This document shows, piece by piece, positions 1-14,900 of a DNA stretch of 64,000 nt; position 1 is the first letter of the stretch, and each line of letters starts with the position of its first letter. The translations under genes were made by a program, and so were the position numbers. The stretch spans positions 62,001 to 126,000 of the forward strand of contig CANJKZ010000724.1 of NCBI GenBank assembly GCA_947471745.1. The letters are read 5' to 3'. The notes beneath the pieces are model-generated. The model did not search any database. It worked only from the letters and a program-made list of their open reading frames with translations, and was not told where the DNA came from. This DNA comes from Closterium sp. Naga37s-1. Its lineage: Eukaryota; Streptophyta; Zygnematophyceae; Desmidiales; Closteriaceae.

Positions 1-599
1 ACCATATGGGTAAGTAACGCACTTACTCTGGGTACCAACCATATGGGTAAGTAACGCACTTACTCTGGGTACCAACCATATGGATAGTTACGCACTTACT
101 CTCGTTACCAACTATATGGGTAAGTAACGTACTTACTTTGGGTACCAACTATATCGGTAAGTAACGCACTTATTCTTGGTACCAACCATATGGGTAAGTA
201 ACGCACTTACCTTCGGTACCAACCATATGGGTAAGTAGCACGTACTCTCGGTTCCAACCATATGGGTAAATAACGTACTTACTCTCGGTACCAACCATAT
301 CGGTAAGTAACGCACTTACTCTCGGTACCAACCATGTGGGCAGGAAACCCGCTTACTCTCGGTACCAACTATATGAGTAAGTAACGTCCTTACTCTCGGT
401 ACCAACCATATGGGTAAGTTGTACTTACTCTCGGTACCAACCATATCGGTAAGTAACGCACTTACTCTCGTTACCAACCATGTGGGTAAGTAACGCACTT
501 ACTCTCGGTACCAACCATATGGGCAGAAAACCCGCTTACTCTCGGTACCAACCATATGAGTAAGTAACGCACTTACTCTGGGTACCAACTATATGGGTA

Positions 600-2578
600 A
601 GTAACGCACTTACTCTCGGTACCAACCATATGGGTAAGTAACGCACTTACTCTCGGTACCAACCATATGGGCAGGAAACCCGCTTACTCTCGGTACCAAC
701 CATATGGGTAAGTAACGCAGTTTCTCTCGGTACCAGCCATATGGGTAAGTAGTACTTACTCTCGGTACCAACCATATGGGTAAGTAGTACTTACTCTCGG
801 TACCAACCATATCGGTAAGTAACGCACTTACTCTCGGTACCAACCATATGGGTAAGTAACGCACTTACTCTCGGTACCAACCATATGGGTAAGTAACGCA
901 CTTACTCTCGGTACCAACCATATGGGCAGGAAACTCGCTTACTCTCGGTACCAACCATATGAGTAAGTAACGCACTTACTCTCGGTACCAACCATATGGG
1001 TAAGTAACGCAGTTTCTCTCGGTACCAACCATATGTGTAAGTAACGTCCTTACTCTCGGTACCAACCATATGGGTAAGTAGTACTGACTCTCGGTACCAA
1101 ACATATGGGTAAGTAACGCACTTACTCTCGGTACCAACCATATGGTCGCACTTACTGTGGGTACCAACTATATGGGTAAGTAACGCACTTACTCTTGGTA
1201 CCAACCATATAGGTAAGTATCGCACATATTCTTGGTACCAACCATATGGGTAAGTAACGCACTTACCTTCGGTACCAACCATATGGGTAAGTAGCACTTA
1301 CTCTTGGTACCAACCATATGGGTAACTAACGTACTTACTCTCGGTACCAACCATATCGGTAAGTAACGCACTTAGTCTCGGTACCAACCATATGGGTAAG
1401 AAACGCACTTACTTTTGGTACCAACCGTATGGGTAAGTAACGCACTTACTTTGGGTACTAACCATATGGGTAAGTAACGCACTTACACTCATACCAACCA
1501 TATGGTTAAGTAACGCACTTACTCTCGATACCAACCATATGGGTAAGTAACGCACATACTCTCGGTACCAACCATATGGGTAAGTAACGCACTTACTGTG
1601 GGTACCAACTATATGGGTAAGTAACGCACTCACTCTTGGTACCAACCATATAGGTAAGTATCGCACATATTCTTGGTACCAACCATATGGGTAAGTAACG
1701 CACTTACCTTCGGTACCAACCATATGGGTAAGTAGCACTTACTCTAGGTACCAACCATATGGGTAAGTAACGTACTTACTCTCGGTACTAACCATATCGG
1801 TAAGTAACGCACTTACTCTCGGTACCAACCATATGAGTAAGTAACGCACTTACTCTCGGTACCAACCATATGGGTAAGTAATGCACTTACTCTCGGTACC
1901 AACCATATGGGCAGGAAACCCGCTTACTCTCGGTACCAACCATATGGGTAAGTAACGCAGTTTCTCTCGGTACCAGCCATATGGGTAAGTAGTACTTACT
2001 CTCGGTACCAACCATATGGGTAAGTAGTACTTACTCTCGGTACCAACCATATCTGTAAGTAACGCACTTACTCTCGGTACCAACCATATGGGTAAGTAAC
2101 GCACTTATTCTCGGTACCAACCATATGGGCAGGAAACCCGCTTACTCTCGGTACCAACCATATGAGTAAGTAACGCACTTACTCTCGGTACCAACCATAT
2201 GGGTAAGTAACGCAGTTTCTCTCGGTACCAACCATATGTGTAAGTAACGTCCTTACTCTCGGTACCAACCATATGGGTAAGTAGTACTGACTCTCGGTAC
2301 CAAGCATATGGGTAAGTAACGCACTTACTCTCGGTACCAACCATATGGCCGCACTTACTGTGGGTACCAACTATATGGGTAAGTAACGCACTTACTCTTG
2401 GTACCAACCATATAGGTAAGTATCGCACATATTCTTGGTACCAACCATATGGGTAAGTAACGCACTTACCTTCGGTACCAACCATATGGGTAAGTAGCAC
2501 TTACTCTCGGTACCAACCATATGGGTAACTAACGTACTTACTCTCGGTACCAACCATATCGGTAAGTAACGCACTTAC
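600..2578. repeat. Higher-order repeat pair, ~1.2-kb period
   Basis: The block from ~600 to ~1375 recurs at ~1840 to ~2578. The offset is 1,240 bp at the left end and 1,203 bp after about position 900, so the second copy has lost exactly one 37-bp unit. Shared diagnostic variants include ACCAGCCATATG, the GGCAGGAAACC unit, the GTAGTAC unit and the tract with CATATAGGTAAGTATCGCACATATTC (in pieces). Single-base differences separate the copies. The 1140-1330 stretch also has a near copy at 1560-1740. Confidence 0.8.
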
Positions 2579-3539
2579 TCTCGGTACCAACCATATGGGT
2601 AAGTAACACACTTACTCTCGGTACCAACCATATGGGCAGGAAACCCGCTTACTCTCGGTACCAACCATATGCTTAAGTAACGCACTTACTCTCGATACCA
2701 ACCATATGGGTAAGTAACGCACTTACTCTTGGTACCAACCATATGGCTAAGTAACGCACTTACTCTGGGTACCAACCATATGGCTAAGAAACGCACTTAC
2801 TCTTGGTACCAACCATATGGCTAAGTAACGCACTTACTCTCGATACCAACCATATGGGTAAGTAACGCACATACTCTCGGTACCAACCATATGGGTAAGT
2901 AACGCACTTACTCTCGGTACCAACCATATGGCTAAGTAATGCACTTACTGTGGGTACCAACTATATGGGTAAGTAACGCACTTACTCTTGGTACCAACCA
3001 TATAGGTAAGTATCGCACATATTCTTGGTACCAACCATATGGGTAAGTAACGCACTTACCTTCGGTACCAACCATTTGGGTAAGTAGCACTTACTCTAGG
3101 TACCAACCATAAGGGTAAGTAACGTACTTACTCTCGGTACCAACCATATCGGTAAGTAACGTACTGACTCTCGGTACCAACCATATCGGTAATTAACGCA
3201 CTTACTCTCGGTACCAACCATATGGGTAAGTAACGCACTTACTCTCGGTACCAACCATATGGGTAAGTAACGCACTTACTCTTGGTACCAACCATATGGC
3301 TAAGTAACGCAATTACCTTCGGTTCCAACCATATGGCTAAGAAACGCACTTACTCTCGGTACCAACCATATGGCTAAGTAACGCACTTACTCTTGGTACC
3401 AACCATATGGGTAAGTAACGCACTTACCTTCGGTACCAACCATATGGGTAAGTCGTAATTACGCTCGGTACCAACCATATGGGTAAGTAGTACTTACTCT
3501 CGGTACCAACCATATCGGTAAGTAACGCACTTACTCTCG

Positions 3540-6500
3540 GTACCAACCATATGAGTAAGTAACGCACTTACTCTCGGTACCAACCGTATGGGTAAATAAC
3601 GCACTTACTCTCGGTACCAACCATATGGGCAGGAAACCCGCTTACTCTCGGTACCAACCATATGGGTAAGTAACGCAGTTTCTCTCGGTACCAGCCATAT
3701 GGGTAAGTAGTACTCACTCTCGGTACCAACCATATGGGTAAGTAGTACTTACTCTCGGTACCAACCATATCGGTAAGTAACGCACTTACTCTCGGTACCA
3801 ACCATATGGGTAAGTAACGCACTTACTCTCGGTACCAACCATATGGGCAGGAAACCCGCTTACTCTCGGTACCAACCATATGAGTAAGTAACGCACTTAC
3901 TCTCGGTACCAACCATATGGGTAAGTAACGCAGTTTCTCTCGGTACCAACCATATGTGTAAGTAACGTCCTTACTCTCGGTACCAACCATATGGGTAAGT
4001 AACGCACTTACTCTCGGTACCAACCATATGGCCGCACTTACTGTGGGTACCAACTATATGGGTAAGTAACGCACTTACTCTTGGTACCAACCATATAGGT
4101 AAGTATCGCACATATTCTTGGTACCAACCATATGGGTAAGTAACGCACTTACCTTCGGTACCAACCATATGGGTAAGTAGCACTTACTCTAGGTACCAAC
4201 CATAAAGGTAAGTAACGTACTTACTCTCGGTACCAACTATATCGGTAAGTAACGCACTTACTCTCGGTACCAACCATATAGGTAAGTAACACACTGAATC
4301 TCGGTACCAACCATATGGATAGTAACGCACTTACTCTCGTTACCAACCATATGGGTAAGTAACGTACTTACTTTGGGTACCAACTATATGGATAAGTAAC
4401 GCACTTATTCTTGGTACCAACCATATAGGTAAGTATCACACATATTCTTGGTACCAACCATATGGGTAAGTAACGCACTTACCTTCGGTACCAACCATAT
4501 CGGTAAGTAGCACTTACTCTCGGTACCAACCATATGGGCAAGTAACGTACTTACTCTCGGTACCAACCATATCGGTAAGTAACGCACTTACTCTCGGTAC
4601 CAATCATATGGGTAAGTAACGCACTTACTCTGGGTACCAACCATATGGGTAAGTAACGCACTTACTGTCGGTACCAACCATATGGGCAGGAAACCCGCTA
4701 ACTCTCGGTACCAACCATATGGGTAAGTAACGCAGTTTCTCTCGGTACCAACCATATGTGTAAGTAACGTCATTACTCTCGGTACCAACCACATGGCCGC
4801 ACTTACTGTGGGTACCAACTATATGGGTAAGTAACGCACTTACTCTTGGTACCAACCATATAGGTAAGTATCGCACATATTCTTGGTACCAACCATATGG
4901 GTAAGTAACGCACTTACCTTCGGTACCAACCATATGGGTAAGTAGCACTTACTCTCGGTACCAACCATATGGGTAAGTAACGTACTTACTCTCGGTACCA
5001 ACCATATCGGTAAGTAGCGCACTTACTCTCGGTACCAACCATATGGGTAACTAACACACTTAATCTCGGTACCAACCATATGGGCAGGAAACCCGCTTAC
5101 TCTCGGTACCAACCATATGAGTAAGTAACGCACTTACTTTCGGTACCAACCATATGGGTAAGTAACGCACTTACTCTCGGTACCAACCATATGGGTAAGT
5201 AACGCACTTACTCTCGGTACCAACCATATGGGCAGGAAACCCACTTACTCTCGGTACCAACCATATGGGTAAGTAACGCAGTTTCTCTCGGTACCAGCCA
5301 TATGGGTAAGTAGTACTCACTCTCGGTACCAACCATATGGGTAAGTAGTACTTACTCTCGGTACCAACCATATCGGTAAGTAACGCACTTACTCTCGGTA
5401 CCAACCATATGGGTAAGTAACGCATTTACTCTCGGTACCAACCATATGGGCAGGAAACCCGCTTACTCTCGGTACCAACCATATAAGTAAGTAACGCACT
5501 TACTCTCGGTACCAACCATATGGGTAAGTAACGCAGTTTCTCTCGGTACCAACCATATGTGTAAGTAACGTCCTTACTCTCGGTACCAACCATATGGGTA
5601 AGTAACGCACTTACTCTCGGTACCAACCATATGGCCGCACTTACTGTGGGTACCAACTATATGGGTAAGTAACGCACTTACTCTTGGTACCAACCATATA
5701 GGTAAGTATCGCACATATTCTTGGTACCAACCATATGGGTAAGTAACGCACTTACCTTCGCTACCAACCATATGGGTAAGTAGCACTTACTCTAGGTACC
5801 AACCATAAGGGTAAGTAACGTACTTACTCTCGGTACCAACTATATCGGTAAGTAACGCACTTACTCTCGGTACCAACCATATAGGTAAGTAACACACTGA
5901 ATCTCGGTACCAACCATATGGATAGTAACGCACTTACTCTCGTTACCAACCATATGGGTAAGTAACGTACTTACTTTGGGTACCAACTATATGGGTAACT
6001 AACGCACTTATTCTTGGTACCAACCATATAGGTAAGTATCACACATATTCTTGGTACCAACCATATGGGTAAGTAACGCACTTACCTTCGGTACCAACCA
6101 TATCGGTAAGTAGCACTTACTCTCGGTACCAACCATATGGGCAAGTAACGTACTTACTCTCGGTACCAACCATATCGGTAATTAACGCACTTACTCTCGG
6201 TACCAATCATATGGGTAAGTAACGCACTTACTCTGGGTACCAACCATATGGGTAAGTAACGCACTTACTGTCGGTACCAACCATATGGGCAGGAAACCCG
6301 CTAACTCTCGGTACCAACCATATGGGTAAGTAACGCAGTTTCTCTCGGTACCAACCATATGTGTAAGTAACGTCATTACTCTCGGTACCAACCACATGGC
6401 CGCACTTACTGTGGGTACCAACTATATGGGTAAGTAACGCACTTACTCTTGGTACCAACCATATAGGTAAGTATCGCACATATTCTTGGTACCAACCATA

Positions 6501-6745
6501 TGGGTAAGTAACGCACTTACCTTCGGTACCAACCATATGGGTAAGTAGCACTTACTCTCGGTACCAACCATATGGGTAAGTAACGTACTTACTCTCGGTA
6601 CCAACCATATCGGTAAGTAGCGCACTTACTCTCGGTACCAACCATATGGGTAACTAACACACTTAATCTCGGTACCAACCATATGGGCAGGAAACCCGCT
6701 TACTCTCGGTACCAACCATATGAGTAAGTAACGCACTTACTTTCG
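3540..6745. repeat. Two tandem copies of a 1,603-bp higher-order repeat
   Basis: Copy 1 (~3540-5142) and copy 2 (~5143-6745) match unit for unit with a constant offset of 1,603 bp. The length is not a multiple of 37 because both copies contain the same short units (35-bp GTAGTAC units and the ~30-bp GGCCGCAC unit). Only a few point differences are visible, so this is one of the youngest duplications in domain I. The similarity stops about 100 bp into the sequence that follows copy 2, so there is no third copy. Confidence 0.88.
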
Positions 6746-8940
6746 GTACCAACCATATGGGTAAGTAACGCACTTACTCTCGGTACCAACCATATGGGTA
6801 AGTAACGCACTTACTCTCGGTACCAACCATATGGGCAGGAAACCCGCTTACTCTCGGTACCAACCATATGAGTAAGTAACGCACTTACTCTCGGTACCAA
6901 CCATATGGGTAAGTAACGCAGTTTCTCTCGGTACCAACCATATGGGTAAGTAACGTACTTACTCTCGGTACCAACCATATGGGTAAGTAACGCACTTACT
7001 CTCGGTACCAACCATATAGATAAGTAACGCACTTACTCACGGTACCAACCATATGGATAGTAACGCACTTACTCTCGGTACCAACCATATGGCTAAGTAA
7101 CGTACTTACTCTCGGTACCAACCATATCGGTAAGTAACGCACTTAGTCTCGGTACGAACCATATGGATAAGTAACGCACTTATTCTCGGTACCAACCATA
7201 TGGGTAAGTAACGCACTTACTCTCGGTACCAACCATATAAGTTAGTAACGCACTTACTTTTCATACCAACCATATGGGTAAGTAACGCACTTACTCTAGG
7301 TACCAACCATATGGGTAAGTAACGCACATATTCTTGGTACCAATATATGAGTAAGTAGCACACTTACTCTCCGTACCAACCATATGGATAAGTAACGCAC
7401 TTACTTTCAATACCAACCATATGGAGAAGTAACGAACTTACTCTCGGTACCAACCATATGGGTAAGTAACGTACATACTCTCGGTCCCAACCATATCGGT
7501 AAGTAACGCACTTACTCTCGGTACCAACCATATGGGTAAGTAACGCACTTAGTCTCGGTACCAACCATATGGGTAAGTAACGCATTTTCTCTCGGTACCA
7601 ACCATATGGGTAAGTAACGTCCTTACTCTCGGAACCAACCATATGGGTAAGTAGCGCATTTACTTTCAGTACCAACCATATGGCTAAGTAACGCACTTAC
7701 TCTGGGTACCAACCATATTGTCAGGAAACCCGCTTACTCTCGGTACCAACCATATGAATAAGTAACGCACTTACTCTCGGTACCAACCATATGAGTAAGT
7801 AACGTCCTTACTCTCGGTACCAACCATATGGGTAAGTAGTACTTACTCTCGGTACCAACCATATCGGTAAGTAACGCACTTACTCTTGGTACCAACCATA
7901 TGGGTAAGTAACGCACTTACTCTCAGTACCAACCATATGGGTAGGAAACCCGCTTACTCTCGGTACCAACCATATGGGTAAGTAGTACTTACTCTCGGTA
8001 CCAACCATATCGGTAAGTAACGCACTTACTCTCGGTACCAACCATATGGGTAAGTAACGCACTTAGTCTCGGTACCAACCATATGGGTAAGTAACGCACT
8101 TACTCTCGGTACCAACCATATGGGTAAGTAGTACTTACTCTCGGTACCAACCATATCGGCAAGTAACGCACTTACTCTCGGTACCAATCATATGGGTAAG
8201 TAACGCACTTAGTCTCGGTACCAACCATATGGGTAAGTAACGCACTTACTCTTGGTACCAACCATATAGGTAAGTAACGCACTTACTCTGGGTACCAACC
8301 ATATGGGTAAGTAACGCACTTACTCTCGGTACCAACCATATGAGTAAGTAACGTCCTTACTCTCGGTACCAACCATATGGGTAAGTAGTACTTACTCTCG
8401 GTACCAACCATATCGGTAAGTAACGCACTTACTCTCGGTACCAACCATATGGGTAAGTAACGCACTTACTCTCGGTACCAACCATATGGGCAGGAAACCC
8501 GCTTATTCTCAGTACCAACCGTATGAGTAAGTAACGCACTTACTCTCGGTACCAACCATATGGGTAATGAACGCACTTACTCTCGGTACCAACCATATGG
8601 GTAAGTAGTACTTACTCTCGGTACCAACCATATCGGTAAGTAACGCACTTACTCTCGGTACCAACCATATGGGGAAGAAACGCGCTTACTCTTGGTACCA
8701 ACCATATGGGTGAGTAACGCACTTACTCTTGGTACCAACCATATGGGTAAGTAACGCACATATTCTTGGTACCAACCATATGAGTAAGTAGCACACTTAC
8801 TCTCGGTACCAACCATATGGGTAAGTAACGCACTTACTCTCCATACCAACCATATGGATAAGTAACGAACTTACTCACGGTACCAACCATATGTATAGTA
8901 ACGCACTTACTCTCGGTACCAACCATATGGGTAAGTAACG

Positions 8941-11900
8941 CACCTAGTCTCGGTACCAACCATATGGGTAAGTAACGCACTTACTCTCGGTACCAACCAT
9001 ATGGATAAGTAACGCGCTTACTCTTGGTACCAACCATATGGGTGAGTAACGCACATACTGTTCATACCAACTATATGGATAAGTAACGCAATTACTCTTG
9101 GTACCAACCATATGGGTAAGTAACGCACATATTCTTGGTACCAACCATATGGGTAAGTAGCACACTTACTCTCGGTACCAACCATATACGTAAGTAACGC
9201 ACTTACTCTCGGTACCAACCATATGGCTAAGTAACGCACTTACTGTAGGTACCAACTATTTTGGGTAAGTAACGCACTTACTCTTGGTACCGACCATACA
9301 GATAAGTATCGCACATATTTTTGGTACCAACCATATGGATAAGTAACGCACTTACCTTCGGTACCAACCATATGGGTAAGTAGCACACTTACTCTCGGTA
9401 CCAACCATATACGTAAGTAACGCACTTACTCTCGGTACCAACCATATGGCTAAGTAACGCACTTACTGTAGGTACCAACTATTTTGGGTAAGTAACGCAC
9501 TTACTCTTGGTACCGACCATACAGATAAGTATCGCACATATTTTTGGTACCAACCATATGGATAAGTAACGCACTTACCTTCGGTACCAACCATATGGAT
9601 AAGTAACGCACATATTCTCGGTACCAACCATATGGATAAGTAACGCACTTATTCTCGGTACCAACCATATGGGTAACTAACGCACTTATTCTCGGTACCA
9701 ACCATATGGGGAAGTAACGCACTTACTCTTGGCACCAACCATATGGGTGAGTAACGCACTTACTCCTCATACCAACCATATGGGTAAGTAACGCACTTAC
9801 TCTAGGTACCAACCATATTGGTAAGTAACGCACATATTCTTGGTACCAACCATATGAGTAAGTAGCACCCTTACTCTCGGTACCAACCATATAGATAAGT
9901 AACGTACTTACTCTCACTCTCGGTACCAACCATATGGGTAAGTAACCTACATACTCTCGGTACCAACCATATCGGTAAGTAACGCACTTACTCTTGGTAC
10001 CAACCATATGGTTAAGTAATGCACTTTGTCTCGGTACCAACCATATGGGTAAGTAACGCACTTTCTCTCCGTACCAACCATATGGGTAAGTAACGTACAT
10101 ACTCTCGGTACCAACCATATCGATAAGTAACGCACTTACTCTCGGTACCAACCATATGGGTAAGTAACGCACTTAGTCTCGGTACCAACCATATGGGTAA
10201 GTAACGCACTTTCTCTCGGTACCAACCATATGGGTAAGTAACGTCCTTACTCTCAGTACCAACCATATGGGTAAGTAACGCATTTACTCTCGGTACCAAC
10301 CATATGGGGAAGTAACGCGCTTACTTTTGGTACCAACCATATCGATGAGTAATGCACTTACTCTTCATACCAACCATATGGGTAAGTAACGCACTTACTC
10401 TTGGTACCAACCATATGGGTAAGTAACGCACATATTCTTGGTACCAACCATATGGGTAAGTAGCACACTTACTCTCGATACCAACCATTTGGCTAATTAA
10501 CGCAAATACTCTCGGTACCAACCATATGGGTAAGTAACACAATTACTCTTGGTACCAACCATATGGGTAAGTAACGTACTTACTCTGGGTACCAACCATA
10601 TGGGTGAGTAACGCACTTATTCTTCATACCAACGATATGGGTAAGTAACGCACTTACTCTTGGTACCAACCATATGGGTAATTAACGCACATATTCTTGG
10701 TACCAACCATATGAGTAAGTAGCACACTTACTCTCGGTACCAACCATATGGGTAAGTAACGCACCTACTCTCCATACCAACCATATGGATAAGTAACGAA
10801 CTTACTCACGGTACCAACCATATGTATAGTAACGCACTTACTCTCGGTACCAACCATATGGGTAAGTAACGCACATATTCTCGGTACCAACCATATGGAT
10901 AAGTAACGCACTTATTCTCGGTACCAACCATATGGGTAACTAACGCACTTATTCTCGGTACCAACCATATGGGTAAGTAACGCACTTACTCTCGGTACCA
11001 ACCATATGGGGAAGTAACGCGCTTACTCTTGGCACCAACCATATGGGTGAGTAACGCACTTACTCTTCATACCAACCATATGGGTAAGTAACGCACTTAT
11101 TCTCGGTACCAACCATATGGGTAAGTAACGCACATATTCTTGGTACCAACCATATGGGTAAGTAACGCACATATTCTTGGTACCAACCATATGGGTAAGT
11201 AACGCACATATTCTTGGTACCAACCATATGGGTAAGTAGCACACTTACTCTCGGTACCAACCATAAAGGTAAGTAACGCACTTACTCTCGGTACCAACCA
11301 TATCGCTAAGTAACGCACTTACTGTAGGTACCAACTATTTTGGGTAAGTAACGCACTTAGTCTTGGTACCGACCATACAGATAAGTATCGCACATATTTT
11401 TGGTACCAACCATATGGATAAGTAACGCACTTATTCTTGGTACCAACCATATGGGTAAGCAACGTACTTACTCTGGGTACCAACCATATGGGTAAGTAAC
11501 GCACTTACTCTCGGTACCAACCAGATGGTTAAGTAACGCACTTACACTCGTTACAAACCATATGGTTAAGTAACACACTTACTCTGGATACCAACCACAT
11601 CGGTAAGTAACGCACTTACTCTCGGTACCAACCATATGGGTAAGTAACGCACTTACTCTCGGTACCAACCATATGGGTAAGTAACGCACCTACTCTCGGT
11701 ACCAACCAGATGGGTAAGTAACGCACTCACTCTCGGTACCAACCATATGGGTAAGTAACGCACCTACTCTCGGTACCAACCAGATGGTTAAGCAACGCAC
11801 TCACTCTCGATACCAACCATATGGGTAAGTAACGCACTTACTCTCGGTACCACCCATATGGGCAGGAAACCTGCTTAATCTCGGTACCAACCATATGGGT

Positions 11901-14900
11901 AAGTATTGCACTCATCCTTGGTACCAACCATTTAGGTAAGTAACGCACTTACCCCGGTACCAACCATATGGGTAAGTAACACACTTTTTATTGGTACCAT
12001 CCGTATGGGAACGTAACGCATTTACTCTTGGTCCCAATCATATGGGTAAAAAGCGCACTTAATCGAACCATCCACCATAGTAAGTACCGCTCTTACTCTT
12101 GGTACCAACCATATGGGTAAATAACGATCTCATCCTTGGTACCAACCATATGGATAAGTAACGCACTTACGTTCGGTACCAACCATATGGGTACGTATCG
12201 CACACATCCTTGGTACCAACCATATGGGTAAGTAACGCACTTACTCTTGGTACCAACCATATGGGTAAGTAACGCACATATTCTTGGTACCAACCATATG
12301 GGTAAGTAGCACACTTACTCTCGGTACCAACCATATGGGTAAGTAACGCACCTACTCTCGGTACCAACCATATGGCTAAGTAACGCACTTACTGTGGTAC
12401 CAACTATATGGGTAAGTTACGCACTTACTCTTGGTACCAACCATATAGATAAGTAACGCTTTTATTCTTGGTACCAACCATATGGGTAAGTAACGCGCTT
12501 ACTCTTGGTACCAACCATATGGGTGAGTAACGGCGCTTACTCTTGGTACCAACCATATAGATAAGTAACGCTTTTATTCTTGGTACCAACCATATGGGTA
12601 AGTAACGCGCTTACTCTTTGTACCAACCATATGGGTGAGTAACGGCGCTTACTCTTGGTACCAACCATATGGATGAGTAACGCACTTACTCTTCATACCA
12701 ACCATATGGGTAAGTAACGCACTTACTCTCGGTACCAACCATACGGATAGTAACGCACTTACTCTCGGTACCAACTATATGGGTAAGTAACACACTTACT
12801 CTTGGTACCAACCATTTGGGTAAGTAACGCAGTTACTCTGGGTACCAACCATATGGGTAACTAACGCACTTATTCTCGGTACCAACCATACGGATAGTAA
12901 CGCACTTACTCTCGGTACCAACCATATGGGGAAGTAACGCGCTTACTCTTGGCACCAACCATATGGGTGAGTAACGCACTTACTCCTCATACCAACCATA
13001 TGGGTAAGTAACACACTTACTCTAGGTACCAACCATATTGGTAAGTAACGCACATATTCTTGGTACCATCCATATGAGTAAGTAGCACCCTTACTCTCGG
13101 TACCAACCATATGGATAAGTAACGCACTTACTCTCAATACCAACCATATGGAGAAGTAAAGAACTTACCTACGGTACCAACCATATGGATAGTAACGCAC
13201 TTACTCTCGGTACCAACCATATGGGTAAGTAACATACATACTCTCGGTACCAACCATATCGGTAAGTAACGCACGTACTCTTGGTACCAACCATATGGGT
13301 AAGTAACGCACTTAGTCTCGGTACCAACCATATGGGTAAGTAACGCACTTTCTCTCCATACCAAACATATGGGTAAGTAACGTACATACTCTCGAAACCA
13401 ACCATATCGATAAGTAACGCACTTACTCTCGGTACCAACCATATGGGTAAGTAACGCACTTAGTCTCGGTACCAACCATATCGGTAAGTAACGCACTTTC
13501 TCTCGGTACCAACCATATGGGTAAGTAACGTCCTTACTCTCAGTACCAACCATATGGGTAAGTAACGCATTTACTCTCGGTACCAACCATATGGGGAAGT
13601 AACGCGCTTACTTTTGGTACCAACCATATCGATGAGTAATGCACTTACTCTTCATACCAACCATATGGGTAAGTAACGCACTTACTCTTGGTACCAACCA
13701 TATGGGTAAGTAACGCACATATTCTTGGTACCAACCATATGGGTAAGTAGCACACTTACTCTCGGTACCAACCATATGGGTAAGTAACGCACCTACTCTC
13801 GGTACCAACCATATGGCTAAGTAACGCACTTACGGTGGGTACCAACTATATGGGTAAGTTACGCACTTACTCTTGGTACCAACCATATAGGTAAGTAACG
13901 CTTTTGTTTTTGGTACCAACCATATGGGTAAGTAGCACACTTACTCTCGATACCAACCATTTGGCTAAGTAACGCAATTACACTCGGTACCAACCATATG
14001 GGTAAGTAACACACTTACTCTTGGTACCAACCATATGGGTAAGTAACGTACTTACTCTGGGTACCAACCATATGGGTAAGTAACGCACTTACTCTGGGTA
14101 CCAACCATATGGGCAAGTAACGCACTTACTCTCGGTACCAACCAGATGGTTAAGTAACGCACTTACACTCGTTAGAAACCATATGGTTAAGTAACGCACT
14201 TACTCTAGATACCAACCATATCGGTAAGTAACGTCCTTACTCTCGGGACCAACCATATGGGTAAGTAACGTCCTTACTCTCGGGACCAACCATATGGGTA
14301 AGTAACACACTTACTTTCGGTACTAACTATATGGCTAACTAACGCACTTACTGTGGGTACCAACCATATGAGTAAGTAACGCACTTACTCTCGGTACCAA
14401 CCATATGGGTAAGTAACGCACTTACTCTCGGTACCAACCATATGGGTAAGTAGTACTTACTCTCGGTACCAACCATATGGGTAAGTAACGCACTTAGTCT
14501 CGGTACCAACCATATGGGCAGGAAACCCGCTTACTCTCGGTACCAACCATATGAGTAAGTAACGGACTTACTCTCGGTACCAACCATATGCTTAAGTAAC
14601 GCACTTAGTCTCGATACCAACCATATGGGTAAGTAACGCACTTACTCTAGGTACCAACCATATGGCTTAGAAACGCACTTACTCTCGGTACCAACCATAT
14701 GGGTAAGTAATGCACTTTCTCTCAATACCAACCATATGGGTAAGTAACGTCCTTACTCTCGGTACCAACCATATGGGTAAGTAACGCACTTACTCTCGGT
14801 ACCAACCATATGGGTAAGTAACGCACTTACTCTGGGTACCAACCATATGGGTAAGTAACGCACTTACTCTTGGTACCAACCATATGGGTAAGTAACGTAC

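Larger units (their letters stand above)
1..8940. repeat. Array domain I: satellite rich in GGCAGGAAACCCGC and GTAGTAC variant units
   Basis: This part is marked by recurring variant units. One replaces the GTAAGTAACGCAC core by GGCAGGAAACCCGC (for example near 346, 668, 1908, 2126, 3627, 5073, 6684, 8488). A 35-bp unit carries GTAAGTAGTACTTAC. A short ~30-bp unit has CATATGGCCGCACTTAC (near 2343, 4028, 5631). The variants recur in the same order at 1.2- and 1.6-kb spacing, so the domain evolved by duplication of multi-unit blocks. The right boundary is approximate and chosen where the 7.5-kb duplication begins. Confidence 0.75.

Noticed and set aside
13134..13586. Minus-strand ORF of 150 codons and the many other 60-150-codon ORFs in the satellite
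   Set aside because: They are the 37-residue pseudo-repeat made when three frames run through 37-bp units. They overlap each other in all frames and end at the same fixed TAA, with no independent coding signal.
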